Shown here: in pieces, positions 1-8,552 of the stretch
Position numbering within the stretch: position 1 is the first letter of the stretch
Layout of the letters: each line of letters opens with the position of its first letter
NCBI RefSeq assembly: GCF_001458195.1
Contig: NZ_CYPU01000049.1
Location: forward strand, 62,001-126,000
Reading direction: 5' to 3'
Origin: Ruegeria atlantica
GTDB taxonomy: Bacteria; Pseudomonadota; Alphaproteobacteria; Rhodobacterales; Rhodobacteraceae
DNA length: 64,000 nt
The notes under the pieces: model-generated
What the model was told of the DNA's origin: nothing
The model's input: only the letters and a program-made list of their open reading frames with translations
Database searches by the model: none
Program-made: the position numbers and the translations under genes

Positions 1-410
1 TCGCCGCCAAACACTGTTTCGAAGTGATGTGCCAGATCCAGTGCGTCCAGAATATGACGTGCGGGTGCCTCAGGTTTGTTTGTGCATACGCCCAGAACGC
101 AGCCCATTTCGCGCAGTTGTGTCAGTGCCTGCGGGACGCCTGGGTAAGGGATTGTTTTGTCGCTTGAGGCGGCAGAGTAATGGGCCAGTGTGAGTTTGGT
201 CAATTCGCTATGCTGCTCGATCGGCAGGTCGTGATGGCGGATCATGCGTTCGACCAGTTTTGGCAGACCGTTGCCCACAAATTGCTTGATCGTGCTTTCC
301 GGCAACGGGGCGATGCCGATATCCAGTAATGTCCGGTTGGCGGCCGCTGCAATATCCGGAAGGCTGTCGATCAGCGTTCCATCCAGGTCGAACATGATTG
401 TTGCGGTCAT
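1..410 (-). CDS. HAD-family phosphatase, phosphoglycolate phosphatase-like (C-terminal part outside window)
   Basis: The gene reads leftward from ATG at 410 and runs off the window edge; 136 codons are visible. The N-terminus has the HAD nucleophile motif FDLDGT followed by LIDS, and a cap region starting near residue 15 in the style of phosphoglycolate phosphatase (Gph/CbbZ). The motif VCTNKP near residue 105 is the HAD motif II region with its Thr. Family knowledge: these enzymes dephosphorylate 2-phosphoglycolate, a repair and photorespiratory metabolite. The exact substrate is inference because the HAD motifs III and IV lie outside the window. It is divergent from the hemP gene, with about 220 bp between the start codons. 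Confidence 0.8.
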   Translation of the reverse strand, partial: MTATIMFDLDGTLIDSLPDIAAAANRTLLDIGIAPLPESTIKQFVGNGLPKLVERMIRHHDLPIEQHSELTKLTLAHYSAASSDKTIPYPGVPQALTQLREMGCVLGVCTNKPEAPARHILDALDLAHHFETVFGG

Positions 411-504
411 CAGTTTCCCCGTCGGTTAATGCGCGTGAGCCAGACCTAACCTGCTTGTAATCCTTGCGCAATCACCCCACATCCGCGGTTTCTATCGAAT
501 AGGG

Positions 505-533
505 TTGACATACCTGACTAAAATAATCAGATT
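505..533 (+). promoter_or_regulatory. hemP promoter with Iron-Rhodo-type operator
   Basis: TTGACA at 505-510 is a perfect -35 hexamer. A 17-bp spacer later comes a weak -10 (CAGATT, 528-533). Between them lies the palindrome CTGA-N9-TCAG at 514-530, which fits the iron-responsive boxes predicted for Rhodobacterales (Iron-Rhodo-box; the related RirA box is TGA-N9-TCA). An operator between -35 and -10 implies repression when iron is replete. The motif is seen directly; the identity of the regulator is inference. Confidence 0.6.
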
Positions 534-632
534 AACGACAAGATCCCTTCAGCCAACCCAGTGCGGGTCAGCCATATTGTTGAAAGCGCGAACAAATTAA
601 GGCCCTTCGCCCGAGAACCTACTGGAGTTGTC

Positions 633-803
633 ATGATGAATGTGCAGAACCCGAATCCCAGCCAGTCCTATGCGGTGTCCATGCTTCCGGCACATAAGGC
701 CGAAGATCTGACCAAGGGTGGCAACCTGGCCCATATCGAACTGGGCGATCAACTATATACCTTGCGTATCACACGCGCAGGCAAGCTGATCCTGACAAAA
801 TGA
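633..803 (+). CDS. hemP: HemP family hemin uptake protein
   Basis: A 56-residue protein ending in the HemP signature: a short GGNLAHIEL strand, then LYTLRITRAGKLILTK. HemP proteins are small and usually sit at the head of haem-uptake operons; their biochemical role is poorly defined. The longer frame beginning at 561 is rejected because GGAG at 624-627 is well placed for ATG at 633 (or 636) and the upstream residues do not fit the family. The iron-box promoter lies about 100 bp upstream. The stop overlaps the ATG of the next gene (ATGA), so the two are probably translationally coupled. Confidence 0.85.
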   Translation: MMNVQNPNPSQSYAVSMLPAHKAEDLTKGGNLAHIELGDQLYTLRITRAGKLILTK

Positions 804-1276
804 GCAGGCATTCCTCGCGCGGTGGCGCTGCGGTTGGGCGTCTGTCCGACCTCAGCCCAATCGAAGCCGGTGCTGTGATGTATCTGCGATTGTGGAGCGA
901 AAGTTCCGAGGGCCGTGCGGATGCTGCAAGCGATTTCGAGATTGCGCTTGGTCTGGATCAGGGGCGGGCTGCAATGATGACGCTGGATCGTTTGTGCGGG
1001 CTGTGTGCCCATCACGGCCGCCGCCCGTTGGTGCGGCACGGGCTTGGCTGTTCCTGCCTTGGTGCAGATGAAAACTGTTTCGCCCAGATGATTGCTGCCG
1101 CCTCGGAAGGTGCGCGTGAAGACGCGATGATGATGGCAACGCTGATCGTTCGACCAGACTTTGCCCCGGCACTGGCGTCACTGTCCGAAGAGATGGGTAT
1201 GGTGCTGCGCCGGATGACTGCGTCAGTGCCCTTGCCAACAACCGGCCACAAAAACCCCTCGGCCGTGCTGCATTAA
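800..1276 (+). CDS. Cys-rich conserved hypothetical protein in the hemP operon
   Basis: 158 residues with no domain I can name. The start overlaps the hemP stop. The middle (about residues 64-92) carries a cluster of five cysteines with His residues between them (CGLCAHH, then CSC and a further Cys), an arrangement that could bind a metal or haem; that is inference. The remainder is Ala- and Met-rich helix-like sequence without a signal peptide, suggesting a cytoplasmic protein. Co-transcription with hemP under an iron box suggests a role in haem or iron handling. A terminator follows directly. Confidence 0.7.
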   Translation: MSRHSSRGGAAVGRLSDLSPIEAGAVMYLRLWSESSEGRADAASDFEIALGLDQGRAAMMTLDRLCGLCAHHGRRPLVRHGLGCSCLGADENCFAQMIAAASEGAREDAMMMATLIVRPDFAPALASLSEEMGMVLRRMTASVPLPTTGHKNPSAVLH

Positions 1277-1290
1277 GCGGCAGGCGGCTT

Positions 1291-1322
1291 CAAAACCCCG
1301 ACTCTGGCGAGCCGGGGTTTTG
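1291..1322. terminator. Bidirectional hairpin between convergent genes
   Basis: The arms AAAACCCCG (1292-1300) and CGGGGTTTT (1313-1321) form a 9-bp stem with T-rich and A-rich flanks, placed between the stop of the hemP operon and the stop of the leftward three-domain gene. The arrangement suits rho-independent termination in both directions. Confidence 0.8.
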
Positions 1323-1327
1323 TTGTT

Positions 1328-4300
1328 TCAGCAGCACCCGCAGCCCGCGTGATGATGATCATGATCGCAAGTCGGGGCAGGTGCAAAGCCACCCACCTCG
1401 GACAAAACCTCGCGCAGCGCCCAAAGGATCATTTCGACGTCCTCCGCCTCGATAGTTAAAGGCGGGCGGATTTTCAGGATATTATCCTTGGGCCCTTCGC
1501 TGCCGATCAGGATACGGTGATCGCGCATCCGGTTCTTGACGTAACTGCAGATTTCGGTGCCTTCGGATCCGTCCGGATTGATCAGTTCCATGCCAAGAAA
1601 CAAGCCCATGCCGCGCACGTCATCGACACAGGCGAAATCAGCCTCGATCTGACGGAGCCCATCCATCAGCTGCCCACCCATGACACGGGCGTTGTCTTGC
1701 AAGCCTTCGTCATCGACGATGTCCAGTACCTCTTTTCCGATCCGGCAGGACAGGGTGGAGCCGCCAAAAGTCGAAAAGAACTCGATGCCGTTGTTGAAAC
1801 TGTCGGCGATGGCTTTGGTCGTGACCAGTACGCCCAGCGGATGGCCGTTTCCGATGGGTTTGCCCATGACAACGATATCCGGCAGCGCTCCCTGGTGCTC
1901 AAAGCCGAAATAGTGGTCACCAAGGCGACCCAGCCCGGTCTGCACCTCATCAGCAATACAAACCCCGCCGGCCGCACGGATTTTGTCGTAGACGGCTGGC
2001 AGATACCCTTTGGGTGGGATGATCTGGCCGCCAACCGAGGGGAAGGTCTCGGCGATGAAGCCAGCCAACCCTTGGCCTTTGTCCTGTAGCACGGCAATAG
2101 CCGGATCCACGAGATCGGCGAATTTCTGTGCCCGGTCAGGATCGTCGCGCTTGAATGAGCCCCGGTAGTCGTCTGCAACCTCGACCAGTTCGACCCAATC
2201 GGCCTGGCCAATCCCGCCCGGTTTGTTGAACTTGTAGGCAGAGATCGCCACCGCCGCATTCGTATTTCCGTGGTACCCGTGGTCAGGCGTTACGATGCCT
2301 TTGGCCCCGGTATGCGCGAGCGCCAGACGCAAGGCCAGCTCGTTGGCCTCGGTGCCCGAGTTGACGAAAAAGCACACCTTGAAATGATCCGGTAGCTTGG
2401 ACAGGATTTTGTCAGCGAAGGCTGTCTGCGCCGGGTGCAGGTAGCGAGTGTTGGAATTCATCCGCTTAAGCTGATCTGCTGCGACCACTTGAATGCGCGG
2501 ATGCGCGTGGCCCACATGGGGGACGTTGTTATAGGCGTCCAGATAAGGACGGCCCCATTCGTCGAACAGATGATGCTTCCAACCGCGGACCAGCATGACC
2601 GGATCATCATAGGTCAGGCTAAGGTTGCCACCGAAATGGTCATGCCGCGCTTGCAGGATCGCCTGCTTGTCGGTCGGGCGATAGAACACTTTGTCGTCCG
2701 GCAGGTTCAACAGCGCCGCCGGGTTCGGGCAAACGGCGTGCCACAACTCCATTTCATCAGGATCGCCGACACCGGGCCAGTCGTTCTGCATCCCGTCAGT
2801 TGTCAGGGCCAGTTGGAAATGCACATGCGTGGCCCAGCCGCCATTCTGTGTGGCGTCCCCCAGCCGTGCAAAGGCCGCACCCTGCGCGACCGGATCGCCC
2901 GGTTTCAGCCGACCACAGACCTCGGGGTCGAGATGACCGTAGAGCGTATAGAACGGATCACCCTCGGGTGTTTCATGGTGCAGGATCACTACGCCGCCAT
3001 AATCCAGATGCGTATCGCGGTTTTCGACTGCCTCGACCCGGCCACTCATCGGTGCATGCAAAACAGTTCCGGCAGAGGCGAATACGTCTACGGCCAAATG
3101 CACCGTTCGCCTGTCAGAGGCCTTCCACGGTCCTTTGCGGAACGCCGGCTCGACATAGATCAGGCGCGGTTCGTTGTAGTAACCCAGCCAAAGGCCTTCT
3201 CCGAACTCCTCGCCGACGCGCGCGGCTTCGTCTAGCGGCATGTGAAACGGATTCTGGGGCCAGGTCGAGCTTTCAACCGACAGAGATCCCATTGGAATAT
3301 CGCTCAGATCCTGTTCGAACATCTGCGCGAATTGACCGCGATGCTCGGCCAGATAAGCGTGGATGCGTTCAGCTCCGTCAGTCACGGGAAACCCGCAGGC
3401 GGCGCGCAGCCGGGCGGACATCAAGCCGCCATTCACCGTATCGTTCTCTAGGAAGCGCCACGCAGGGGCCTGACTGATGGTCACATAAGGATCGTCCGGA
3501 TTGTCCGCGGCCATCAAGGTCGAGTTCACCACGGACACGGCCAGCCTCATCCGCAGCAGCGGCCAGATCAGATCGACCTCGTCAGCACGCAGGCGGTTGG
3601 CCGCGTGATAGCCACGCACCAACGCCGTCAATGCCCGCTCGGGTTTTGGGTGGTCCAGGACGATATACGCCCCGGCAATTGCCAGATCGCAGATACGCGG
3701 TGCGGCGCACATATCACCAAGATCAATCAAGCCAGAGACGGCTTGCCGCTGACCCAGTTCACCGTCGACCAATATGTTGTAGTCGTTGGCATCATTGTGG
3801 ATCGCCTGTTTCGGCAGGCCCGCCAGAGGGCCCGAGATTGCATCGAATTCAACGCAAATCTCTGACAATATCGCCTGCCGTGCAGGGTCGGCAAAGGCCT
3901 CCAGCTTGTCCGAAATCCAGCCCGCTTGTGTCAGATCCCATTTGAAATCCGCGCGGTGCAGCCCGTCATGGGTAAACCGTTTCAGTGCCCGGTCGGTTGC
4001 CCCCAGAACGCGGCCCAGTTTCAGGATCAGTTCTTCGTATTTCGGCGCAGCCTTGGCATAGCATTGGCCGGGCAGGCATTCGAGCAACCAAACCAGTCGG
4101 GGCTGCCCATCCTGATCAAAGATTTCCGGCAGCAGCGTACCGTTGATATCCGGAAAAACACTGGGAAAGGGCAGTCCCGGTGCCTCGGCGGCAACGTGTT
4201 TCAGCGCCTTGATCTGCAGGTCAATGAACTCTGCCTCGCAACCCGCGCGCATGACTTTCAGTACGTAGTCCTGACCATTGGTGGCCCTGACCAGAAAGTT

Positions 4301-4393
4301 GAAGTCATATTCGCCGTCCAGCCGGTTCAGTTTGGCCTCAAGCCCCCAATGGATGCGCAGGGCGTGGGCCCAGAATTCGGTCAACTCGGTCAT
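1328..4393 (-). CDS. Three-domain protein: APH-type kinase + M23 peptidase fold + class III aminotransferase
   Basis: 1021 residues. Residues 1-330 are an aminoglycoside-phosphotransferase-like kinase (HNDANDYN at 199-206 as the catalytic HxDxxxxN loop, IDLGD at 223-227 as the metal loop). Residues about 430-560 match an M23/LytM fold (H432 and D436, then HVH at 523-525). Residues about 585-1000 are a class III PLP enzyme (DEVQTGLGR near 815, PLP lysine K845 in MGKPIGNG). The tail ends HDHHHAGCGCC, a possible metal-binding extension. Known context: class III enzymes near such kinases can be phospholyases acting on phosphorylated amino alcohols such as O-phosphoethanolamine. A kinase followed by a lyase would phosphorylate and then eliminate; this is inference. 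The M23 domain lacks a signal peptide and may be a structural linker. The gene lies 15 bp downstream of a dehydrogenase gene. Confidence 0.85.
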   Translation of the reverse strand: MTELTEFWAHALRIHWGLEAKLNRLDGEYDFNFLVRATNGQDYVLKVMRAGCEAEFIDLQIKALKHVAAEAPGLPFPSVFPDINGTLLPEIFDQDGQPRLVWLLECLPGQCYAKAAPKYEELILKLGRVLGATDRALKRFTHDGLHRADFKWDLTQAGWISDKLEAFADPARQAILSEICVEFDAISGPLAGLPKQAIHNDANDYNILVDGELGQRQAVSGLIDLGDMCAAPRICDLAIAGAYIVLDHPKPERALTALVRGYHAANRLRADEVDLIWPLLRMRLAVSVVNSTLMAADNPDDPYVTISQAPAWRFLENDTVNGGLMSARLRAACGFPVTDGAERIHAYLAEHRGQFAQMFEQDLSDIPMGSLSVESSTWPQNPFHMPLDEAARVGEEFGEGLWLGYYNEPRLIYVEPAFRKGPWKASDRRTVHLAVDVFASAGTVLHAPMSGRVEAVENRDTHLDYGGVVILHHETPEGDPFYTLYGHLDPEVCGRLKPGDPVAQGAAFARLGDATQNGGWATHVHFQLALTTDGMQNDWPGVGDPDEMELWHAVCPNPAALLNLPDDKVFYRPTDKQAILQARHDHFGGNLSLTYDDPVMLVRGWKHHLFDEWGRPYLDAYNNVPHVGHAHPRIQVVAADQLKRMNSNTRYLHPAQTAFADKILSKLPDHFKVCFFVNSGTEANELALRLALAHTGAKGIVTPDHGYHGNTNAAVAISAYKFNKPGGIGQADWVELVEVADDYRGSFKRDDPDRAQKFADLVDPAIAVLQDKGQGLAGFIAETFPSVGGQIIPPKGYLPAVYDKIRAAGGVCIADEVQTGLGRLGDHYFGFEHQGALPDIVVMGKPIGNGHPLGVLVTTKAIADSFNNGIEFFSTFGGSTLSCRIGKEVLDIVDDEGLQDNARVMGGQLMDGLRQIEADFACVDDVRGMGLFLGMELINPDGSEGTEICSYVKNRMRDHRILIGSEGPKDNILKIRPPLTIEAEDVEMILWALREVLSEVGGFAPAPTCDHDHHHAGCGCC

Positions 4394-4408
4394 CAGTGCG
4401 ACGGTCCT

Positions 4409-5281
4409 TTAATCCAGCGCGCGCAGGCGTTTGATCAGCGAGGATGTGTCCCAGCGTCCGCCGCCCAGTTTCTGAACGTCCTTGTAAAACTGATCGACCA
4501 GAGCGGTCACAGGCAGCGAAGCCCCTGTTTCATTGGCCGTATCCAGACAAATGCCAAGATCCTTACGCATCCAGTCCACCGCAAACCCATGTTCGAAATG
4601 GTCATCCAGCATCGTCTCATATCGGTTTGCCATCTGCCAACTGCCTGCCGCGCCCTGACTGATAACTTCAACAACTGCGCGGCCATCAAGGCCCGCCTTC
4701 TCGGCAAAGTGCAGCGCTTCGCTGAGGCCCTGCACCAGACCGGCAATAGCGATCTGGTTGCACATCTTGGTCATCTGGCCTGCACCGCTGTCGCCGATAC
4801 GACGGCAAATTTTGGAATAGACCTGCATGACCGGTTCAGCCGCGTCATACGCCGCCTGATCCCCACCGCACATAATCGACAGAACCGCGTTTTCTGCCCC
4901 TGCCTGTCCGCCCGAGATCGGAGCGTCCACAAAAGCGATGCCTTGTGTTTGTCCAGCTTCGTATAACTCGCGTGTCACCATGGCGGAAACAGTGGTGTGA
5001 TCAACAAAGGTCGCCCCATTGGACATGCCGCTGAAGGCGCCGTCTTCACCTGTACAAACCATCAGTAGGTCGTCGTCATTACCGACACAGGCCATGACGA
5101 AATCTGCACCCTGCGCGGCCTCTCGGGGCGTTGTCGCCATGGCGCCACCATGTTGGGCGACCCAAGCTTCGGCCTTAGTGGCGGTACGGTTGTAAACGGT
5201 CACCTCATGACCTGCGGCCTGCAAGTGACCGGCCATGGGATAGCCCATGACACCCAGACCCAGAAACGCGACTTTTGCCAT
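4409..5281 (-). CDS. NAD(P)-dependent 3-hydroxyisobutyrate dehydrogenase-family reductase
   Basis: 290 residues, the usual length for the beta-hydroxyacid dehydrogenase family. The N-terminal Rossmann motif is FLGLGVMGYPMAGHL, the substrate motif DAPISGG lies near residue 120, and the catalytic lysine sits in MTKMCNQ near 170 (Kxx-N pattern). The family interconverts beta-hydroxyacids and semialdehydes (3-hydroxyisobutyrate, tartronate semialdehyde). It is the first gene of a two-gene operon with the three-domain aminotransferase protein, so it may handle the aldehyde or hydroxyacid that enzyme forms. Substrate unknown. Confidence 0.85.
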   Translation of the reverse strand: MAKVAFLGLGVMGYPMAGHLQAAGHEVTVYNRTATKAEAWVAQHGGAMATTPREAAQGADFVMACVGNDDDLLMVCTGEDGAFSGMSNGATFVDHTTVSAMVTRELYEAGQTQGIAFVDAPISGGQAGAENAVLSIMCGGDQAAYDAAEPVMQVYSKICRRIGDSGAGQMTKMCNQIAIAGLVQGLSEALHFAEKAGLDGRAVVEVISQGAAGSWQMANRYETMLDDHFEHGFAVDWMRKDLGICLDTANETGASLPVTALVDQFYKDVQKLGGGRWDTSSLIKRLRALD

Positions 5282-5378
5282 TTGGAGATCCTCTCTGCTG
5301 TTCGGTACCCGTTTCTTTCACCGGGCCGGATTGTTTAGCAGTGACAAAGCAAAGCTGCGTCTAAAGGGCAACCCCGCG

Positions 5379-5768
5379 TCACGCTTTGCCGCCCAAATCC
5401 CGTAGGATCGGGCAATCGGGTCTGTCGTCCCCTGCGCAAGCGTCGATCAGATGGCTCAGAGTGTCCCGCATGGCGTTCAGGTCAGCGATCTTGGCTTCGA
5501 TCTGAGCCATATGCGCGCGGGCCACCTTTTTGACATCGGCGCTGGCACGGGTTTCGTCCTCGTACAATGCCATCAGCGTCCGGCAATCCTCGATCGTGAA
5601 TCCTAAGGCGCGGGCGCGGCCCAGAAAATTCAGTTTGTGCACGTCCTGACTGCGAAATCTGCGGTATCCGTTGTCATCGCGCAGGGGCTTTACCAGGCCG
5701 ATATCTTCGTAATACCGGATCGTCTTGGCGGGTAGGCCTGTCTGGTTTGAAACATCGCCGATATTCAT
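5379..5768 (-). CDS. cueR: MerR-family copper-responsive regulator CueR
   Basis: 129 residues. The N-terminal MerR helix-turn-helix (MNIGDVSNQTGLPAKTIRYYE) is followed by a coiled-coil dimerisation helix and the Cys loop CAGDDRPDC near residues 110-118, the C-x7-C Cu(I) site of CueR. CueR unwinds long-spacer promoters to activate copper efflux genes. The start overlaps the copA stop (ATGA at 5765-5768), so it is the second gene of the copA operon, a common alphaproteobacterial order, and is probably co-induced by Cu or Ag. Confidence 0.9.
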   Translation of the reverse strand: MNIGDVSNQTGLPAKTIRYYEDIGLVKPLRDDNGYRRFRSQDVHKLNFLGRARALGFTIEDCRTLMALYEDETRASADVKKVARAHMAQIEAKIADLNAMRDTLSHLIDACAGDDRPDCPILRDLGGKA

Positions 5769-8245
5769 GAGGTCACCGTTTGCGTTGCATGGCCTTGCGG
5801 GGTGTCAGGCAGGCTGGCCCGGACGCGCCGCAAACGCAGTGCATTCGAGACCACGAAAACACTGGACAATGCCATGGCCCCAGCCGCGAGGGCGGGGGAC
5901 AGCAGATGGCCGCCAAAGGGGTAAAGAACACCTGCGGCAACCGGAATGAGCAAGATGTTGTAGCCAAACGCCCAACCGAGGTTCTGCTTGATGTTGCGCA
6001 TGGTTCTGCGGCTGATCTCGACCGCGTTTGCGACACCGCGCAGATCACCCGACATCAGCACCACATCCGCAGTTTCAATCGCTACGTCTGTGCCGGTTCC
6101 GATGGCGATGCCGATATCCGCCGAAGCCAGTGCCGGGGCATCGTTGATGCCATCCCCGACAAAGGCCAGTGCGCCGAACGTGTCGCGCAGCGCATTGATC
6201 GCAGCAAGCTTACCATCGGGCAGCACTTCGGCTGTGACATGATCAATGCCCAGCTTGTCCGCCAGAGCCTGCGCCGTCCGGGCGTTGTCGCCTGTCACCA
6301 TCGCCAAAGTTAGCCCCATTTCGTGCAACCGCCCAAGCGCCTGCACAGTGCCGGGCTTGATCGGGTCCGCGACCGCAAGCATTGCAGCGGCGTGACCGTC
6401 GATGGCGACAAACAAAGGGGTTGCGCCTTCTTCGGCGCGCTGGTTGGCCTCGGCCATCAGGTCCCTGACGGTTATGTCGTTCTGTTCCATCAATCTGGCC
6501 GAACCGATCAGCAACTTATGCCCCTCGACCACAGCCCGAACTCCCAGCCCCGTGAGAGACTCAAATTCTGATACCTTGGGCAATTCAGATGGTCCGGCAC
6601 GAGTGATGGCAGTGGCAACGGGATGCTCTGACCTTGCCTCGACGGCGGCGGCCAAACGCAGAACACTGTCGCGGTCAAAGCCGTTTGCAGTCGTAACACT
6701 CTCCAGTTCCGGCCGCCCCCGCGTCAGTGTCCCGGTCTTGTCCAGTGCGACCACCTTAGCTTGTTGCAACTGCTGCAACGCATCGCCTTTGCGGAACAGC
6801 ACACCCAATTCTGCCGCGCGGCCAGTGCCGACCATGATTGAGGTTGGTGTCGCAAGGCCCATGGCGCAAGGGCAGGCGATAATCAGAACCGAGACGCCGG
6901 CGACCAGCGCCAATGGCAAAACCGGTTCTGGGCCAACGAACAACCAAACGGCAATCGTCAGCAGCGCAACAGCCATCACAACGGGCACAAATCGCGCAGT
7001 AATCCGGTCGACCAGCCCTTGGATCGGCAGCTTCGCCCCCTGAGCCTGTTCGACCATGTGGATCACCTGCGCCAACACCGTATCGGCACCAACGCGTGTT
7101 GCGCGTACCCGCAGCGCTCCGGTGCCATTCACCGTACCACCAACGACCTGATCCGATGGCGACTTGCCCACCGGCACCGGTTCGCCCGTGATCATGCTTT
7201 CATCCACATAAGAGGTGCCGTCCAGAACCTCGGCATCCACGGGAACTCGTTCGCCCGGGCGGATCTGCAGGGTATCGCCTACTGTTATGTCGGCGATGGG
7301 GCGATCAATGAAATTTCCGTCCTGTTCGACCCGCGCTGTTTTGGGCTGCAGCCCAACCAGCTTGCGGATCGCGGCCCCGGTCCTGCCTTTGGCGCGCGCT
7401 TCCATGACCCGGCCCAGCAGTATGAGAACCACGATGACCGAGGCGGCCTCGAAATACACATTGGCGCTACCCTGCGGCAGGATCTGCGGGGCGAAGGTTG
7501 CGGTGACGGAAAACAAATAGGCGGCCCCCGTTCCCAAAGCGACCAGCGCGTTCATATCCGGCGATCCGCGCATCAGTGACGGGATCCCCTTGGCATAGAA
7601 CACGCGCCCCGGGCCAATCAGTATGACCGAGGTCAGTGCGAACTGGATGAGGTGGCTGGTTTGCGTGCCGATTGTGGCCTGGACCCAATGGTGGAAGGCC
7701 GGGATCATATGCCCGCCCATTTCCAGAATGAATACTGGCAGAGCCAATGCCGCTGCGAAGATCGTCGCGCGGGTCAGCGCATGCGCTTCGTCGGATTTCG
7801 TGTGGTCTGTTTGGTCAGCCGTCATGCTGTCTGCCACGCGCGCAGGGTATCCTGCTGCCTCAGACAAACTGGCCAGCTTTTGCGGGTCGGTGGCCCCGTC
7901 GATAAACGTGACCACAGCGGTTTCGGTCGCAAGATTGACTTGTGTGTCGACGACCGCAGGATCAGCGGTCAGCGCGTTCTCGATCTTTGCCACGCACGAG
8001 GCGCAGGTCATCCCGCCAATTTTCAGGGTCGTCTGCTTGCTGGCCGCCGGGTACCCGGCATTGCTCAGGGCGTCAGTCAGTGCGTTGATCGGCCCGGTAT
8101 GTGTGACCTGCGCCGTTTCGGTCGTAAAGTTGACCGAGGCGTCGGTCACTTCTGGCACCGATTGCAATGCGGCTTCTACACGCCCCACGCAGGACGCGCA
8201 GGACATGCCCGAGATTTTAAGTTGTGTTGTTTGCGGCGTAGCCAT
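5765..8245 (-). CDS. copA: Cu(I)-exporting P1B-type ATPase CopA
   Basis: 826 residues. Two N-terminal heavy-metal-associated domains carry MSCASC (about residue 14) and MTCASC (about 79). The membrane Cu site CPC is in IIACPCAMGLATP, the phosphorylation motif is DKTGTLT, and the hinge is GDGINDAPAL. This is the standard PIB-1 architecture for Cu+ export from cytoplasm to periplasm. A CueR-type operator lies just upstream and cueR follows in the same transcript, making a self-contained copper-resistance module. Nothing appears truncated. Confidence 0.95.
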   Translation of the reverse strand: MATPQTTQLKISGMSCASCVGRVEAALQSVPEVTDASVNFTTETAQVTHTGPINALTDALSNAGYPAASKQTTLKIGGMTCASCVAKIENALTADPAVVDTQVNLATETAVVTFIDGATDPQKLASLSEAAGYPARVADSMTADQTDHTKSDEAHALTRATIFAAALALPVFILEMGGHMIPAFHHWVQATIGTQTSHLIQFALTSVILIGPGRVFYAKGIPSLMRGSPDMNALVALGTGAAYLFSVTATFAPQILPQGSANVYFEAASVIVVLILLGRVMEARAKGRTGAAIRKLVGLQPKTARVEQDGNFIDRPIADITVGDTLQIRPGERVPVDAEVLDGTSYVDESMITGEPVPVGKSPSDQVVGGTVNGTGALRVRATRVGADTVLAQVIHMVEQAQGAKLPIQGLVDRITARFVPVVMAVALLTIAVWLFVGPEPVLPLALVAGVSVLIIACPCAMGLATPTSIMVGTGRAAELGVLFRKGDALQQLQQAKVVALDKTGTLTRGRPELESVTTANGFDRDSVLRLAAAVEARSEHPVATAITRAGPSELPKVSEFESLTGLGVRAVVEGHKLLIGSARLMEQNDITVRDLMAEANQRAEEGATPLFVAIDGHAAAMLAVADPIKPGTVQALGRLHEMGLTLAMVTGDNARTAQALADKLGIDHVTAEVLPDGKLAAINALRDTFGALAFVGDGINDAPALASADIGIAIGTGTDVAIETADVVLMSGDLRGVANAVEISRRTMRNIKQNLGWAFGYNILLIPVAAGVLYPFGGHLLSPALAAGAMALSSVFVVSNALRLRRVRASLPDTPQGHATQTVTS

Positions 8246-8275
8246 GCGACTCGTCCCGATGTGTTATCTGCCCTC

Positions 8276-8306
8276 CAAATGGGGGTTCCAGTCACGGGAA
8301 GGTCAA
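8276..8306 (-). promoter_or_regulatory. CueR operator/promoter of copA
   Basis: Read leftward, TTGACC (8306-8301) forms the -35 and runs into the dyad ACCTTCC-N7-GGAACC, very like the E. coli copA promoter. A 19-bp spacer places the -10 at 8281-8276 (CATTTG, poor). A long spacer and a weak -10 are typical of MerR-activated promoters. The site lies 31-61 bp upstream of the copA ATG. Confidence 0.75.
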
Positions 8307-8348
8307 GAGGTATCGCGGATTTTCTTTTTTTCAACCCGCGCGTTGGCG

Positions 8349-8510
8349 TCACCTGTTCGCAAACATTTCTAGCAAGAGAGAGTTGTAGTTATCCGGCGGC
8401 GGCGATCTGACGGCCTCGGGGGAGGCGAAGAACGCAAGCGACACGGCGGCTGTGTTCAGCGCAATGCCTAAAAGAATGAAACCGGCCATATTCAATGAAG
8501 ATCGCGACAT
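8349..8510 (-). CDS. Small single-pass membrane protein (53 aa)
   Basis: The ORF starts at ATG 8510 with AGGA 8 nt upstream and ends at TGA 8351-8349. The product begins with MSRSS, then has one hydrophobic stretch (about residues 8-29, AGFILLGIALNT onward), then a polar Pro-rich tail. It could be a one-pass membrane peptide or a signal-bearing small protein. It lies 42 bp after the PPOX gene on the same strand and about 100 bp before copA, so it is probably the last gene of the TetR-controlled unit. Family unrecognised; coding status rests on start site and hydrophobicity only. Confidence 0.5.
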   Translation of the reverse strand: MSRSSLNMAGFILLGIALNTAAVSLAFFASPEAVRSPPPDNYNSLLLEMFANR

Positions 8511-8552
8511 GGGCAAAGTCCTGATACGAGAGGTTCTTCAGGCGCTGTTGGG

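Noticed and set aside
2435-3477. Long rightward frames opposite the three-domain gene
   Set aside because: Typical antisense shadows of a GC-rich gene, without start signals.
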